The position numbers and the translations under genes are program-made. A DNA stretch of 64,000 nt from Morinoia aosen (lineage: Eukaryota > Arthropoda > Malacostraca > Amphipoda > Talitridae). The DNA lies in the NCBI GenBank assembly GCA_030386875.1, contig CM059579.1:20556484-20620483 (forward strand). The letters are read 5' to 3'. The notes under the pieces were generated by a model. That model was not told the origin of the DNA. It made no database searches and saw only the letters and a list, made by a program, of their open reading frames with translations. Positions 1 to 11,027 of this stretch are shown here, in pieces. Numbering within the stretch: position 1 is the stretch's first letter; each line of letters opens with the position of its first letter.

Positions 1-1622
1 GTTTTACTGAATGCGTCAGATTGTTCCAACATATAATAGAGTCTATTACAGATCATTTTTTCCATGACTTTAGCCATACAGGGCAACAGAGATATGGGCC
101 TATATGCCTTGGGGTCAGATGGGAGTTTCCCAGGCTTAAGTATAGGGAGAATGATGGCAAGCTTCCAGGTAGCTGGGATTATTGAATGTTCAAAACTATA
201 ATTAATGATTGATAATAACCAATTTAAATATTCTGGAGTAAGATTTTTGAGCATAAGATTGTGCACCATATCATGACCTGGAGATGTATTACGGGAGCAC
301 TTTAGAACTGATTCAAGTTCTGTGAGAGAAAAGGAGCTATTGTAGGACACTGGTTCCCCATTAGAAAGTGCCAAGAGCTAATGGTAATATAAAGGTTTGA
401 TTTAAAGCAGTGGATTTAGAGTTGAAAACATCAAAAAAATATATCCGCCAAGGCATCTGATTTGCTTTGTGAATCTGTTAGGATTTTGTCTCCGAGCAAA
501 AGAGGGTCACACCTGGCTATTCTACGCTTATTCGACAAACATCCTATTTTTTTCCAAATGGTTGATACTGGAGTTGAATAATTGATTTCTGAACAGAACT
601 CTTGAAAGGATTTCTTCTTTGCATTCCTGGTTACTCTCTTGACCATGGCTTCGGACTTCCTCAGGTTTATCAGGTTGGCAGGAGTTGGATGTTTTCTAAA
701 TTGATTCTTTGCAGCTCTTCGCTTTTTGACCCAAGATGCACATTCCTCATTCCACCAATGCTTGGAGTACTTGGGTGTGACTTCTTCTTTGCTTCTATTG
801 AATATTTTCTCTGAAGACTCTACTATTGCAGATGTGAAGTTTTCCACTGATTGTTGAAAATCCTTTCCTTTGTTAATGGTTGGGAGAAAAGATTTCCATG
901 TACTCCATGAGCCAGTTCCAAATATCCAATGACTTCTGGATCTGAAATTAGCTTTATCAGGACAAAAATTGAGAGATACCAACACTGGCTCATGGTCGCT
1001 TCCCATTTCAGGTTCCAAACCTATCTGAGACGCTGGCAACAGATCAACTGATACAAAAGCAAAGATCAAGAGTGGAATAGGTACATGTTTGTAGATGGTA
1101 ATAGGTGGGTAAATTTTTGAGGTCGTAAGGAGGCAGAGATCATTATTATCTACTAGGCATTCTACTAAATTATTGCCTGTGGCATTACTTGGGACTCGTG
1201 TGTCCCCACATTGGATGATGTGCGTTAAAATCTCCCACAATCAACTTGTGGGAGGTCAATTGAGAAAAATAAAAATTAAACCTCATTTGTCTCTATGGCT
1301 TGATTTGGATTATATATGTTGAGAAGATCCACTTTGTTCTTCTTATTAAAGATTTGAAGGGCTTGAATTTCTAGCTTACCATTGGGATAAATATTTAATA
1401 TCTTTTCTAGACAAGAAATATCATTCCTGACGAGTAGTGCCAGGCCACCACCAGGACGTGCGTCTCGGTGTTTATAAAAAAGAACGATAGTTTATAAATG
1501 TTGGTTCCCCTACTAGCTTTTAGCCATGTCTCAGCTAAACATACTATATGTGGTTTGGTTGTATATAGTCTTAATTTGAAATGTGATAGTTTACTATACA
1601 AACTACGGCAATTCCAAACCAA
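1..1622 (-). pseudogene. Jockey-like LINE ORF2 (endonuclease-RT), decayed, runs off left edge
   Basis: Minus-strand remains of the second frame of a non-LTR retrotransposon. Around 1622-1407 the frame opens like an APE endonuclease (WNCRSLYSK, then CLAETWL). Around 1250-1190 there is a degraded NAHHPMWG motif, the GDFNAHHxxWG box of Jockey-type endonucleases. The stretch 1240-431 holds the end of the endonuclease (SDHEPVLVSL) and the spacer towards RT. From about 190 to 60 the minus strand reads like the start of RT (PILKPGKLPSD, then YRPISLL). The reading frame is broken near 1400, 1250 and 430, so it cannot make an intact protein. It lies just downstream of the ORF1 remnant in the same direction. 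Jockey assignment rests on motif resemblance and the linked ORF1; another clade of the same group is possible. Confidence 0.75.
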
Positions 1623-1721
1623 TATGCGCAGGTGGTGGTTGTGGTCTATTATGGATGTTTTTTTGGTATCTTTCCTCTAGAAGAGGCACTGTTCTGAGGC
1701 TTATGTTTAGCATTTCCCAGG

Positions 1722-3589
1722 TTAGTCTGCACTTGCAATGGGTGAGAGTTGTATGTGGGACTGAAGGTATTTGCTGGTCCATCTTGAGTGTTTGGGAGTA
1801 TAAGTTTCTTTCACAATTTTTTCTTTCTTTTTCTTTGTTGCATTGGACTCCTGTTGCACTTGTGAAGTCTTATTGTTAGGTAAGCTCTCACGATCAGGTG
1901 GGTTTAAATTTGGAATTAGACCAGAGTTCTCCATCTCAAGGCATTGTTTCATCAGGTTGATGTCCATCTCCTCCTGGATAATCTTGGCAATATCTTCCCC
2001 TGTGCAAGGTTTCACCTTATCAGTTGCTGCTTTAAATAGTTTTGCAATTGTAGTGGCAATTTGGATCTTGAAAGTTTCACTAATTGGGCAGTCCTGTCTA
2101 GGGCACTGTGTTTCTTGAGGGGATTCCTTCTGTCTGGTGTACTTGCATCTTTTTGTTGAGCCACATTTTTGGCATTGAGCATTGGAAGATCATAGCTCTG
2201 GCTTTTCTGTGCTTTTCTTTGATTTGGGGCATCATATACATTATTTTGATCTGAGCGTGCAGTTGACCAAGGCATCTGACGTGCTTTAGATTCAGTTCTG
2301 ATTGTCATTACTGCATCTCTGTAAGACAATTTTCTCTTTGCTCTGATCTTTTCCACTGTTTTAGCATTTTTCATGAATGGACACCCTTCATAGTTGGCTG
2401 TATGGGGGCCGTGGCAGTTGGAGCATCGAACTGGTGCTCTTTCTTCCTTATTCATGCATTCTCGAGAGCTATGGGGGCCAGAGCAAACCACGCATTTTGG
2501 GTTGAATCTGCAATCTTTTGCGTTGTGGCCAAAGCCTTGACATTTAAAACATTGCCAAGGTTTGTCAACAAATAACCTTACTTGGTAGCGTTGAAATCCA
2601 AGCACAATGCTATCAGGCAGAATGAGACTGTCAAATGTAATTTGGAGACATAGAGTGGGGCTTTGGTCTTTTCCTTTTGTTAATCTCCTAACATTCATGA
2701 TGTTTGGATATCTTTGCTGTAGGTAATCTTTTATTTCTTCTTCATTTGAATCAAGTCCAACTGGACCAATCACTCCTACTGATCTTTGCATTGATTGTGG
2801 CAATCTACAGATCACTGTCCAGTCTCCAATGGTAGTGATGGACAGCAGGTTTGAGATTTTCCTTTGGTCCAGTGGTTCAGTCTTGACAATTAATAAATTC
2901 CTGTTGATGTTCTTCTTCATGTCTATTATTTCATGCTTTCTAAACTCTGAGGCTTGAAGGTTTCTCATTAGTTTCAGTTCATTTGAGAAGAATTTTCTGT
3001 TGTCTCTATTATCATCATTTGGCTGAATGAGAAACACTGCTGGGTTTCTTTCTTGGATCTGATTGTGAGTCATAAAAGTTTGGTCTGGTGCAGGTCCATA
3101 TACTGGAGAATTCAACACTTGGTGGCTTGGCATTTGCAGTGCTGCTCTTTTCTTGATAGGGGAAGACCCTTCCAAGCCTTCCTTAGAGATGCTTGGATCA
3201 ACACTGCTGGTTTGTTGTTGATCTTTGGGCCCTGAATTGTTGGATCGTTTCCTTTTACACTGTCCTATTAAGTGGCTAGACTGTCCTTGGAAGTTTTCAT
3301 TGAGGATCTTCAGGGTTTCTTCATCCGATCCTGGAATACTTGTCATGATTTCCTCTTCCTGCTGCGTTAGGGTCAGGACCGGCAGGCTGGCGCTTGGATC
3401 GGAAAAAGCACTGGGGTGGTCTCTCCGGAGTTCGGAGTTAATTACCGGCGAGGTGGTCGTGGCTGGATTACTGTCATTATTTGTTGCTATTATTGAGTCT
3501 GACAAAACACCATCTTCCATGGAGTCGACAAATGATATGTTATCTTCTTCCTCCGACATGTCTCCAAATTTTTCTCTCGAGTGAGCCAT
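1722..3589 (-). pseudogene. Jockey-like LINE ORF1 (gag-like, zinc knuckles), frameshifted near its C-terminus
   Basis: The main frame (3589-2012, 525 residues) starts MAHSREKFGDMSEEED. It has an acidic, low-complexity N-terminal half, a globular central region (about residues 220-345) and three clustered cysteine-rich knuckles at about residues 347-405 (CFKCQGFGHNAKDC, CVVCSGPHSSREC, CSNCHGPHTANYEGC). This is the ORF1 pattern of Jockey-type LINEs, an RNA-binding protein that packages the element's RNA. Near 2125 the natural frame is lost: another frame stays open from about 2125 to 1722 and gives a plausible C-terminus (GEDIAKIIQEEMD). The mutated frame instead stops at 2012. ORF2 follows downstream on the same strand. 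Confidence 0.8.
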
Positions 3590-3763
3590 CTTGGAGATGG
3601 CTCGCTCTACTCCACGCCGATGATTCGATCAGAATCTTTGGCGTTCTAAACAATGTATCTCTAATAAATACTTAATGAATATTATTTTTATAGTCACTAT
3701 TTACTTACCGAAAGTTTTGATCCTCTGCTCGTCTCACACGTTCCAGTCAAAACACGCAGCTTG
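3590..3763 (-). other. Probable 5' leader of the Jockey-like LINE; end not located
   Basis: About 170 bp upstream of the ORF1 start, with no open frame or recognisable motif. It separates ORF1 from an unrelated LINE fragment, so the element's 5' end should be here, but I see no target-site duplication that fixes it. Confidence 0.3.
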
Positions 3764-3824
3764 TCACCGGGACGGAATTGCCGATACATCCACTAAGCTT
3801 GCCCGGCAGGCTGACGGTAGGCCG

Positions 3825-4033
3825 CAAAATCCAAGTGTAGGCTTCCGCATCATGCTAAGCCTCCACTTGTTCAATCCATACTCTTTTGTTTGCCTCTCAA
3901 TCTCTTTCTTCCACCTCTTGCAGTCCCACTCAGGCCCTACACCTCCAGGATTTATTAAACTCCAGTCATCCACAGGTCTCCCAATTCTAACATAAATAAT
4001 CTTTTGCATACTAAGCTTCCTTGCATGGCACAC
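3825..4033 (-). repeat. Orphan fragment of the PHD/esterase LINE ORF2 C-terminus
   Basis: On the minus strand this reads ARKLSMQKIIYVRIGRP, continues with a DDWSLINPGGVGPEW stretch and ends near MMRKPTL. It is nearly identical to the C-terminal part of the larger LINE copies (about 5440-5640 and 11430-11620). It is cut at both ends: sequence beyond 3825 and beyond about 4030 does not match those copies. It is a dead piece outside the BEL-B nest, showing that this LINE family also sits elsewhere in the locus. Confidence 0.75.
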
Positions 4034-4700
4034 AAGGAAAATATTGCTGTCAGGCGATATGGAGTGGCAACACGGATGACGGTTGAGTGACTATTCAGTG
4101 CAGAAACTGCTCTGTGTATGCACTTAAATACTTGCATACAAGTTTTATGTTTGATGGTTGGTTAGACTTTTAGCGTTGATACCAATTTCAAAACATAAAG
4201 ATCTCGAGAAGGTTTTCAATCACGTAACAGAGGATAAATGAGAACACAAGGTAACTCAGCTTGTTGGTGTATGGTTTTATTTGAAGGAGCCGGGAGGATC
4301 GCCGAGACTTGATCCTGAAGATCTTGACTGAAGATACTTCGCAGTCCTGAGGCGGTAGCTCCGGCCGGTTGACGAGGTTTTAAGTGTATTGTGTTCAGGT
4401 TATTCAATTTACTGAGGGCAATTTTAAACAAGCACAACAATCGGTGAGTTGCTATTTATGTGGGCAAAGCCTGCTTAATTTTGGAGCAGGTGAGTTTTGA
4501 TCACCGTTAAAGAGCCTGGTGGCGATGATGACGTTTGACTAGTAATTCAGATCCGGCATGCTGAATTCAGCAGATGAGAGGGTAATGAAATTGTGCCGTA
4601 ATTGGTGGCAGTTTAGAATTAAGGCCCGTAATTAGAAAATATATATATAAGGCTAAAGGCCCAGGGATTGGTGTTTATGGTGTTGGTGACGTCGGAGAAT
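4034..4700. other. Flank between LINE fragment and BEL-B; nothing recognised
   Basis: About 670 bp with only short open frames (longest about 85 codons, no recognisable motif) and no repeat shared with the rest of the window. It appears to be the left part of the site into which BEL-B inserted; it continues across the element at 38469. Confidence 0.4.
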
Positions 4701-4705
4701 CTGGA
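4701..4705. repeat. Left target-site duplication of BEL-B (CTGGA)
   Basis: CTGGA immediately precedes the first LTR base (TGTGCTGCC, 4706). The same five bases follow the last base of the 3' LTR at 38464-38468. Five-base duplications are usual for BEL/Pao elements. Confidence 0.85.
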
Positions 4706-4781
4706 TGTGCTGCCTTCGCAGCAATTTAGGAAATTTCTATTTTCAAACAGCGGTAGAAAATTTGTGCCTTCGAATATTGAG
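4706..4781 (+). repeat. BEL-B 5' LTR, piece 1 (bases 1-76)
   Basis: Matches the first 76 bases of the 3' LTR (36935-37010), from TGTGCTGCC to GAATATTGAG. The next three bases of the LTR (GGA) are missing; the LINE tail starts at 4782. Confidence 0.9.
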
Positions 4782-4812
4782 CTTGAACTTGAATTTGAAC
4801 TTGAAATTGAGG
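4782..4812 (-). repeat. Hexanucleotide 3' tail of LINE copy 1
   Basis: Imperfect TTCAAG repeats read on the minus strand, directly before the conserved 3' end (GAGGGCCGACAG on plus). LINE copy 2 ends in the same repeats at 10780-10800, so the tail belongs to the family and is not a local microsatellite. Confidence 0.8.
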
Positions 4813-6515
4813 GCCGACAGCGTCGGGGCCTTTGTAACGGCCTACAATTCCCTCCACAATTTTCACACAAAGAGTTCAACGCCTGGTACCAGACTTGTCC
4901 ACTAAACTACTCAGGATCTACCAATCCTTGTCACAAGCTGCCATTGGATGGCATCACTGGGATAGCCAGTGTGTCAAAGCACCATCCCCAGGCATATTGG
5001 GTCATTACTGACCACTCCACCTGACTGGCTCATTCCAGTCACTCTCTCTTACTCCAGGCACGCACAAGAAACATTTTCATAGCTTCAATGATACTCAAAT
5101 TACACTCCTGATCCAATCCAGCAAGACAGCTCATACCGCAATCATCTTCAGCACATCTGGCATACCACTCATTCTCTCCATACTGCTCAAGCACCACATT
5201 CATAAAACTTTCTCTCTCTTGCTCATACTTACTACATTCCAGCACAAAATGCTCAATTGTTTCCTCCACTCCACTAATACACTGCCGACATAATCTGTTA
5301 TTATTCTCATTCCACCTCCATGTACGTCTGTTCACACTCAATGACTTACATCTCACAGCAAAGAAGAGTTGACTTCCAAAACTACCATCATAGAACACCT
5401 CAAACTTTGGTGCTTCTTTTTTCATATACCAGTCAAGTGTAGGCTTCCGCATCATGTTAAGCCTCCACTTATTCAATCCATAGTCTTTTGTTTGCCTCTC
5501 AATCTCTATCTTCCACCTCTTGCAGTCCCACTCAGGCCCTACACCTCCAGGATTTATTAAACTCCAGTCATCCACATGTCTCCCAATTCTAACATGAATA
5601 ATCTTTTGCATTCTAAGCTTCCTTGCATGCCCCCAACACACTTTCTCCCAATAGCTTACACTCAGATTCCATTCAAAAATTCGCTTTACCCATCTGCTAT
5701 TCTGCATTCTTTTAATTCTCACCTTATAATTCAGCACCGCTTTCATCATTCTTTCTGAAAATAGGCTCCACCCAAGGTCACCTCTAATGGCTTCTGTAGC
5801 TGTCCATTTCGGAGCACCCAATGCTAACCGTCCTACCTTATTTTGTATTACATCCAGCTTTTCAAGATCATTTCCATTCCAGGCAAGAGCACTCATACCA
5901 TACATGACACTAGGTACAGCAACATACTTCCACATTCCTCTCACACATTCATACTTGTTTGCTCTGTATCTGGCCACACTACTTAACCGTCCACTCCACT
6001 GCATAGCTTTTGCCACTTTCTCACCCTTAGTTCTAGTGCATCCATCTTCACTTATCATACAACCTAGATATTTGTATTCTTTTTTCTACCTATTCTGATT
6101 TCTCCAATATTCCACAGTCTGTCTCTATCAGTCTCATCACTATTTATAACCATAACCTTGCTTTTGTCGGCACCGAAGTTCATCTTGAAATCTGTACTAT
6201 ATCCGTTCACAATGTCAAGCATCCTTTGCAGTTCATGTCCACATTCACTAACCACAACCACATCATCAGCATACAACAAACAGCTCAGTCTCTCATTACC
6301 AACTTTCAGTCCTAAGCCACTCCTTCTCAGTCGAACTGCTAATTCTTCTGTGTACAATCCAAACAACAGGGGAGACAGAGTACAGCCCTGTCTCACTCCT
6401 CTAACACTCCTCACTCGCCCCGTTTCCAAATTTCCTAACCTGTACGAGGCCTGTCGAAAAAGTATCCGACCTTTGGCCAGAAAAAATACTTCAACAACCT
6501 GACGGGGTTGGGACC

Positions 6516-6984
6516 CTAATCCCCTTCAAAGTAGGCTCCTTGTGCTTCCACACACTTAGCCCACCGATCCTTCCACTGCCGGAAACACCTCTGGAAGTCT
6601 TCTTTTGGAATGGTGTTCAGCTCTGTCGTCGCGTTCCGCATTATCTCTTCTCTACTCTCAAAACGGGATCCTTTCAGTGGTGTCTTCAATTTTGGAAACA
6701 ACCAGAAGTCGCAAGGAGCCAGGTCTGGAGAGTAGGGAGGTTGGCGAACGGTCGTAATTCCATGTTTGGCCAAGAAATTGCGGATCAAATGGGATGAATG
6801 TGCGGGCGCGTTGTCGTGATGCAAGTGCCAGTTGTTCGCAGTCCACATGTCTGGTCTTTTGCGCCGAACTGCATCACGAAGTCGCCGGAGAACATCCTGA
6901 TAGTACTCCTTTGTCACTGTTTGTCCTTCCGGTGCGTATTCGTGATGCACAATTCCACGGACATCAAAGAAAACAGTCAGCATC
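6516..6984 (-). pseudogene. Mariner transposase C-terminal fragment (left arm)
   Basis: Encodes about the last 155 residues of the transposase at 19261-20316, from MLTVFFDVRG through the second catalytic Asp (HHDNAPAH), the third (YSPDLAPCDF) and the end AYFEGD. The N-terminal DNA-binding domain and the first catalytic Asp are missing, so it is inactive. Confidence 0.85.
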
Positions 6985-6995
6985 GAAGGAGTCAA

Positions 6996-7121
6996 ACAGG
7001 CAATGCGACGATGGAGCTGAACACCATTCTAAAAAAAAACTACCAGAGGTGTTTCCAGCAGTGGAAGGATCGGTGGGCTAAGTGTGTGCAAGCACAAGGG
7101 GCATACTTTGAAGGGGATTAG
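6996..7121 (+). pseudogene. Mariner transposase extreme C-terminus (right arm), diverged
   Basis: Plus-strand frame ending WAKCVQAQGAYFEGD, about the last 40 residues of the transposase. Several substitutions against the other copies (NTILKKNYQRCFQQW against NTIPKEDFQRCFRQW) show it came from a different mariner copy than the left arm. Confidence 0.8.
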
Positions 7122-9204
7122 GGTCCCAACTCCGACAGGTATTCGAAATATTTTTTCTGGCCAAAGGTCGGATACTTTTTAGACAGGCCTCGTATATGGC
7201 GCTTGTGTTCTCATACAGACTTTGTACAATTTTTACTATTTTTCTGCTAAACCCAACTTTTCTCAAAACTTCAAAGAGCCTAACCCGATCCACTCTGTCA
7301 TACGCTTTTTCAATATCCAGGAATGCTAAATACACTTTCTTATCATCCTTCCTCATTCGCTCAATTATTTCACTCACTACAAACAGATTATCTTCCCCAC
7401 GTCTATCTTGCCTAAAACCATTCTGTTCTTCACCTAGGACTCCTAATTCCTCAACTAAATTTTTCATTCTCTCATTCAAAATACCACAAAATATCTTACA
7501 TACAGTGTCACCCAGTGCAATTGGTCTGTAATTTTTAAGTTCTTTCATACTCTTATGTCCACCCTTATGCAACAGAACTACATTACACTTGTTCCAGTCA
7601 TCCGGTACTCTTTCACTCTTCCATATCTCATCAAATAAACATTTCAACATACTGACTACACTCCCTCCTCCACATTTATAGAACTCATGTGGGATCTTAT
7701 CAGGGCCACATGCCTTTCCATTTTTCACTTTCTTCAAAAAACTTACAATCTCTTCACAAGTGATTTCGTCTTCCATTTGCAGTTCACGTTCATCAATCAG
7801 AAAATTTATGGGTGCATCATCTGTAACCTGCTCATTCATTCCACCAATGTCCTCCCAATATTCTTCAACTGCTTTCACCATTTGCATCCTATCTTGCACA
7901 CTGCAACCATTAACTACTAATTCATCAACTTGAACTTCACTACTTCTATCATTACCTTGTATAAACTTATACCAATCTTTTATTCCATCCGGACCTTTCT
8001 TTCTTAGATTTTCAACTTGGTGTCTCTCCTCTTTAACTCTAGCCTCATTAATCATTCTCCTTACTTTCTTCTGCTGATCCTTGTACTCATTCCATGCACT
8101 CTGCCATTCATCCTCAGTAATTCTGTTTCTTTCATACATTTTCCTCATACTGCGTTGTTTCTTATTTAAAGTCTTTCTTCTCATTCGTTCTTCCTTTATC
8201 TCACTTGTAAACCACCTGGCATTTCCTGTCCCTTTCCTACATTTTGTTCTACCAATCTTTTGCTCTGCCACATCATACAAGGTTCTTGCAATCTCACCAT
8301 TTAGGTCATTTACATTTCCACACCTGTTCCAGTTATACCTACTCAATTCATTCCTAAATTCTTCCCAGTTTGCCTTCTTTATCTGCCAACTTTCTTTCAC
8401 ACTACTGACCTTCTGCATTGACTCCTTTCTACCCCAGTTATATTCAAGCACAAGCATTTTATGGTCACTATCAATATCAAAATCATCTTCATCTACAAAC
8501 ATTTCATTGACACACTCTCTTGCTCTACTATTCACAATCATATAGTCAATTGCAGTTTTCCATTCCCTGCTTTGCCATGTATGCAAGCCATTTCCTATTG
8601 TGACATTCAGGTTTTCAAGTTCATTCTCATCACAAAAATCTATCAATTTTTGTCCATTTGCATTCACCGGCTCACCAAGTATACCAACATGGCCATTCAT
8701 GTCACCCATCACAATCAGAGGGCACCTGCGGTGTTCTCGTACAATCCTTGTTAATATTTCATACTTTTTTACATTCTCTTCATGAGCTAGAATCCCATCA
8801 GTTGTCATATAACATACAATCACAACAATACATTCTCTGGCATGCATTCTTTCACACTTAATTGCTAACAAATCTTCACTTTCAGGTTCATTTCCAACAG
8901 GAAGTTCCTCTAATTTCCAATTTAGAGCATTCTTTACAATCAAACCAACTCCACCACCTCTTTTTTGCCAATTTACACGCCCTTTTCCTATCATATGATA
9001 CTTATTCTCCTTACATTTTAAACTGACTCTATCACGCATTTGGGTCTCTACTACACCAACACAATCCAATTTTCCATTCTCAAATTCTACTACAAGGTCA
9101 TCTAACTTTCCTGCATTCCATCCACGCACATTTATACTTCCAAACCTTATAACACAATTGGACAATTCCAGACATTCCTCACTTTTGCTCTGACGGATTT
9201 TCAT

Positions 9205-10378
9205 TCATCCAGTTCCACCTTCCATTATGACATGAGTAGCCCTGATCCACCGGATATATTTCTTGGAGAGTTTCATCTCACCTTCTTTTGTAAGATGGAC
9301 TCCATCTCCAAGAAAACACCCATCCTGGATCACACTATCCATGTCAAGGAAGCTGGAACCCAGCTCACGCTTTCTCACACTCTCAGCTCTCATACTCATA
9401 ATCCTTTCATGCATCTCTCTATTCACCTCCTTTCGCACCCTTTCATACTCCTCATCACACGCAGGCCTTCTTAGGAGGCTAGTCACCGCAACTCTAACAT
9501 TCTTCTTCCGCGCCCTTTCAACAACTTTCATAATTGCATTCACCGTACGTTCTCTCCCACATTCAAGCAACCGATTGCCACCTCCTTGCAGTACAACCAT
9601 TCCTTCATCCATTCCATCTATCACTCTCTCAGCATGCCTACAAATCTCCTCCACTCCTTTCCCTCTCATGCTCGTACATCCGCTACTGTCACTCATACTT
9701 ACGAACCTATCAACATTCTTCACCATGCTATCTCCACATATTCTAATCATAGGTCTTACTCTCCCTTTCATGCTACTCTTTCGCTCACTTCTTTCACTCA
9801 GATCATTCTTTCCATTCATCTTCCTTTCATTTGCTTCCACTACAGGCTCCTGCACCTCATGTGGCACCTCAACAGGTGGCTCATTCACTCTCTTTCCATT
9901 TGTACCTCTTTCACCATGCTCATTCATCCTTCTACTCTCATGTCACATTTGCACCATCATTTGCTTCATTCACACTCCTTGCACCATCATTTGCTTCATT
10001 CACACTCCTTGCACCATCATTTGCCTTATCATCCACTTCATTTGCACTTCTTGCACCACCATTTACCTCTTCATTTACTGCATTTGCACCATTCTCATTC
10101 TTTCCTTCATTCAGCTTCCTTTCATCCTTCAAGTCAGCCTCTAAAGCAACCATCAAAATTGTCAATCTCTCAACCTCCTCTTTCAACTTCTTACTCTCGT
10201 CATTCAAACATTTCCAGCACGTAAACACAAGATCACTCAACTTTCTCCGACTCATTTCTCTCAAACCTTTGCATGCATCTATTTCTACCCACTCTTTACA
10301 AGTCATGCACTCAATCTCCTCATCCATTCCACTTGCACCTCCCTTCCTACGACCAGTCCTATTTCTTGCCATCCTCAA
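9205..10378 (-). pseudogene. LINE copy 1 ORF1: PHD-like finger, coiled coil, SGNH esterase; frameshifted
   Basis: The N-terminal part (10378-9938) has a Cys-rich finger at about residues 23-60 (CMTC, then FTCWKC), read as a PHD-like zinc finger. A charged helical stretch follows (KKLKEEVERL), then a short repeat region (ANDGARSVNE three times). The C-terminal part (9927-9205) has SGNH/GDSL hydrolase blocks: GDSMVKN with the nucleophile Ser, VLQGGGNRL, and GDGVHLTKEG with the Asp/His pair. Copy 2 shows these were one protein: at about 9939-9945 copy 1 has lost two bases, which creates a stop after GANVT. The ORF1 stop TGA is followed directly by the ORF2 ATG. PHD-plus-esterase ORF1 proteins are known from CR1 LINEs; the esterase role there is not settled. 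Confidence 0.8.
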
Positions 10379-10779
10379 ACACAGACTTCTCTCTCAGTAC
10401 AAATTTCACAGGCAGAAGAAGTCTTCACTCACCAAATCTACTGAAAATCAAGTTATCAAACCAAAAGAAACAAAAACGTTTCCTACTACTCTCACAGTCA
10501 CTCTCTACAATGTCACACACTATACTCTTTATATGCAAAGAATGCTTACCAGTCAAAACACCTCAGTCAAAAATTGCAAGTCACCACACCAAAGTCCAAT
10601 GCTCCGTCTCAACTCTCACGCAACAAAAAAACTACTCTCACGAGCACTCCATACAAAGTCACACACTGTACTCACGCGAATATACAAACTATACCAGTTT
10701 TTCAGCAACTTCACTTTAATTCACCACAATTTTCGTCGGAAGATCTGAAGCACGTGCACACCGTATCGTATCACCGTAT
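10379..10779 (-). other. 5' leader of LINE copy 1
   Basis: Closely matches the leader of copy 2 (18912-19055 plus 20388-20629) up to GTGCACACCG. After that, 17 bases (about 10763-10779) rich in CGTAT repeats are not shared, and the tail of copy 2 follows. These may be filler bases added at the 5' junction of a slightly truncated copy. Confidence 0.6.
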
Positions 10780-11027
10780 CTTGAACTTGAACTTGAACTT
10801 GAGGGCCGACAGTGTCGGGGCCTTTGTAACGGCCTACAATTCCCTCCACAATTTTCACACAGAGTTCAGCGCCTGGTACCAGACTTGTCCACTAAACTAC
10901 TCAGGATCTACGATCCTTGTCACAAGCCTCCATTGGAAGGCATCACCGGGACAACCAGTGTGTCAAAACACCATCCCCCGGCACATTGGGTCATTACAGC
11001 CCATTCTGCCAGACTGGCTCATTCCAG

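Larger units (their letters stand above)
6445..7192. mobile_element. Chimeric mariner remnant with two inverted 3' ends
   Basis: Starts CGAGGCCTG at 6445 and ends CAGGCCTCG at 7192, flanked by TA on both sides (6443-6444, 7193-7194), as expected for mariner. Both ends are copies of the 3' half of the mariner seen intact at 19056-20387. The left arm (6445 to about 6984) is in minus orientation and very similar to it. The right arm (about 6996-7192) is in plus orientation and visibly more diverged. The 5' half is absent. It interrupts LINE copy 1 ORF2. Confidence 0.85.
5039..9204 (-). pseudogene. LINE copy 1 ORF2: endonuclease-reverse transcriptase, interrupted
   Basis: ORF2 starts at 9204 (MKIRQSKSEEC), directly after the ORF1 stop. 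The APE endonuclease spans about residues 21-260: GSINVRGWN, VVETQM, MGDMNGH, AIDYMIVNS and DIDSDHKML carry its metal-binding and catalytic positions. RT begins near residue 480 (NGKACGPDKIPHEFY, YRPIALGDT, NGFRQDRRGEDN, FLDIEKAYDRV). At 7194 it is cut by a mariner remnant and resumes at about 6443 with GVRQGCTLSPLLF and the catalytic YADD box near 6270. A one-base deletion near 6080 (in a T run; copy 2 has an extra G there) shifts the frame. The C-terminal part 6058-5039 includes a CCHC knuckle (CRQC, then EHFVLEC). The two breaks prevent an intact protein. Confidence 0.85.
4782..10779 (-). mobile_element. LINE copy 1 (CR1/L2-group-like; PHD + esterase ORF1)
   Basis: A nearly full-length minus-strand LINE. 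Its 3' end is a hexanucleotide tail (TTCAAG repeats on the minus strand, 4782-4812) touching the BEL-B LTR. ORF2 occupies 9204-5039 and ORF1 10378-9205, with a leader to about 10779. It is broken by a mariner-derived insertion (6445-7192), a one-base loss near 6080 and a small deletion in ORF1. Its 5' end abuts the TTCAAG tail of LINE copy 2 at 10780, so the two copies are head to tail. Placement in the CR1/L2 group is inferred from the PHD-plus-esterase ORF1, known from CR1 elements, not from phylogeny. Confidence 0.85.

Noticed and set aside
4782-4812. TTCAAG repeats as an ordinary microsatellite or CRISPR-like array
   Set aside because: Same hexamers mark the 3' end of both LINE copies next to the same conserved sequence; units are far too short for CRISPR and have no spacers.
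9263-10224. Long Ser/His-rich plus-strand frames opposite LINE ORF1
   Set aside because: They are the complement of the ORF1 coding strand, which carries clear PHD-like and SGNH motifs; their composition is that of antisense shadow frames.
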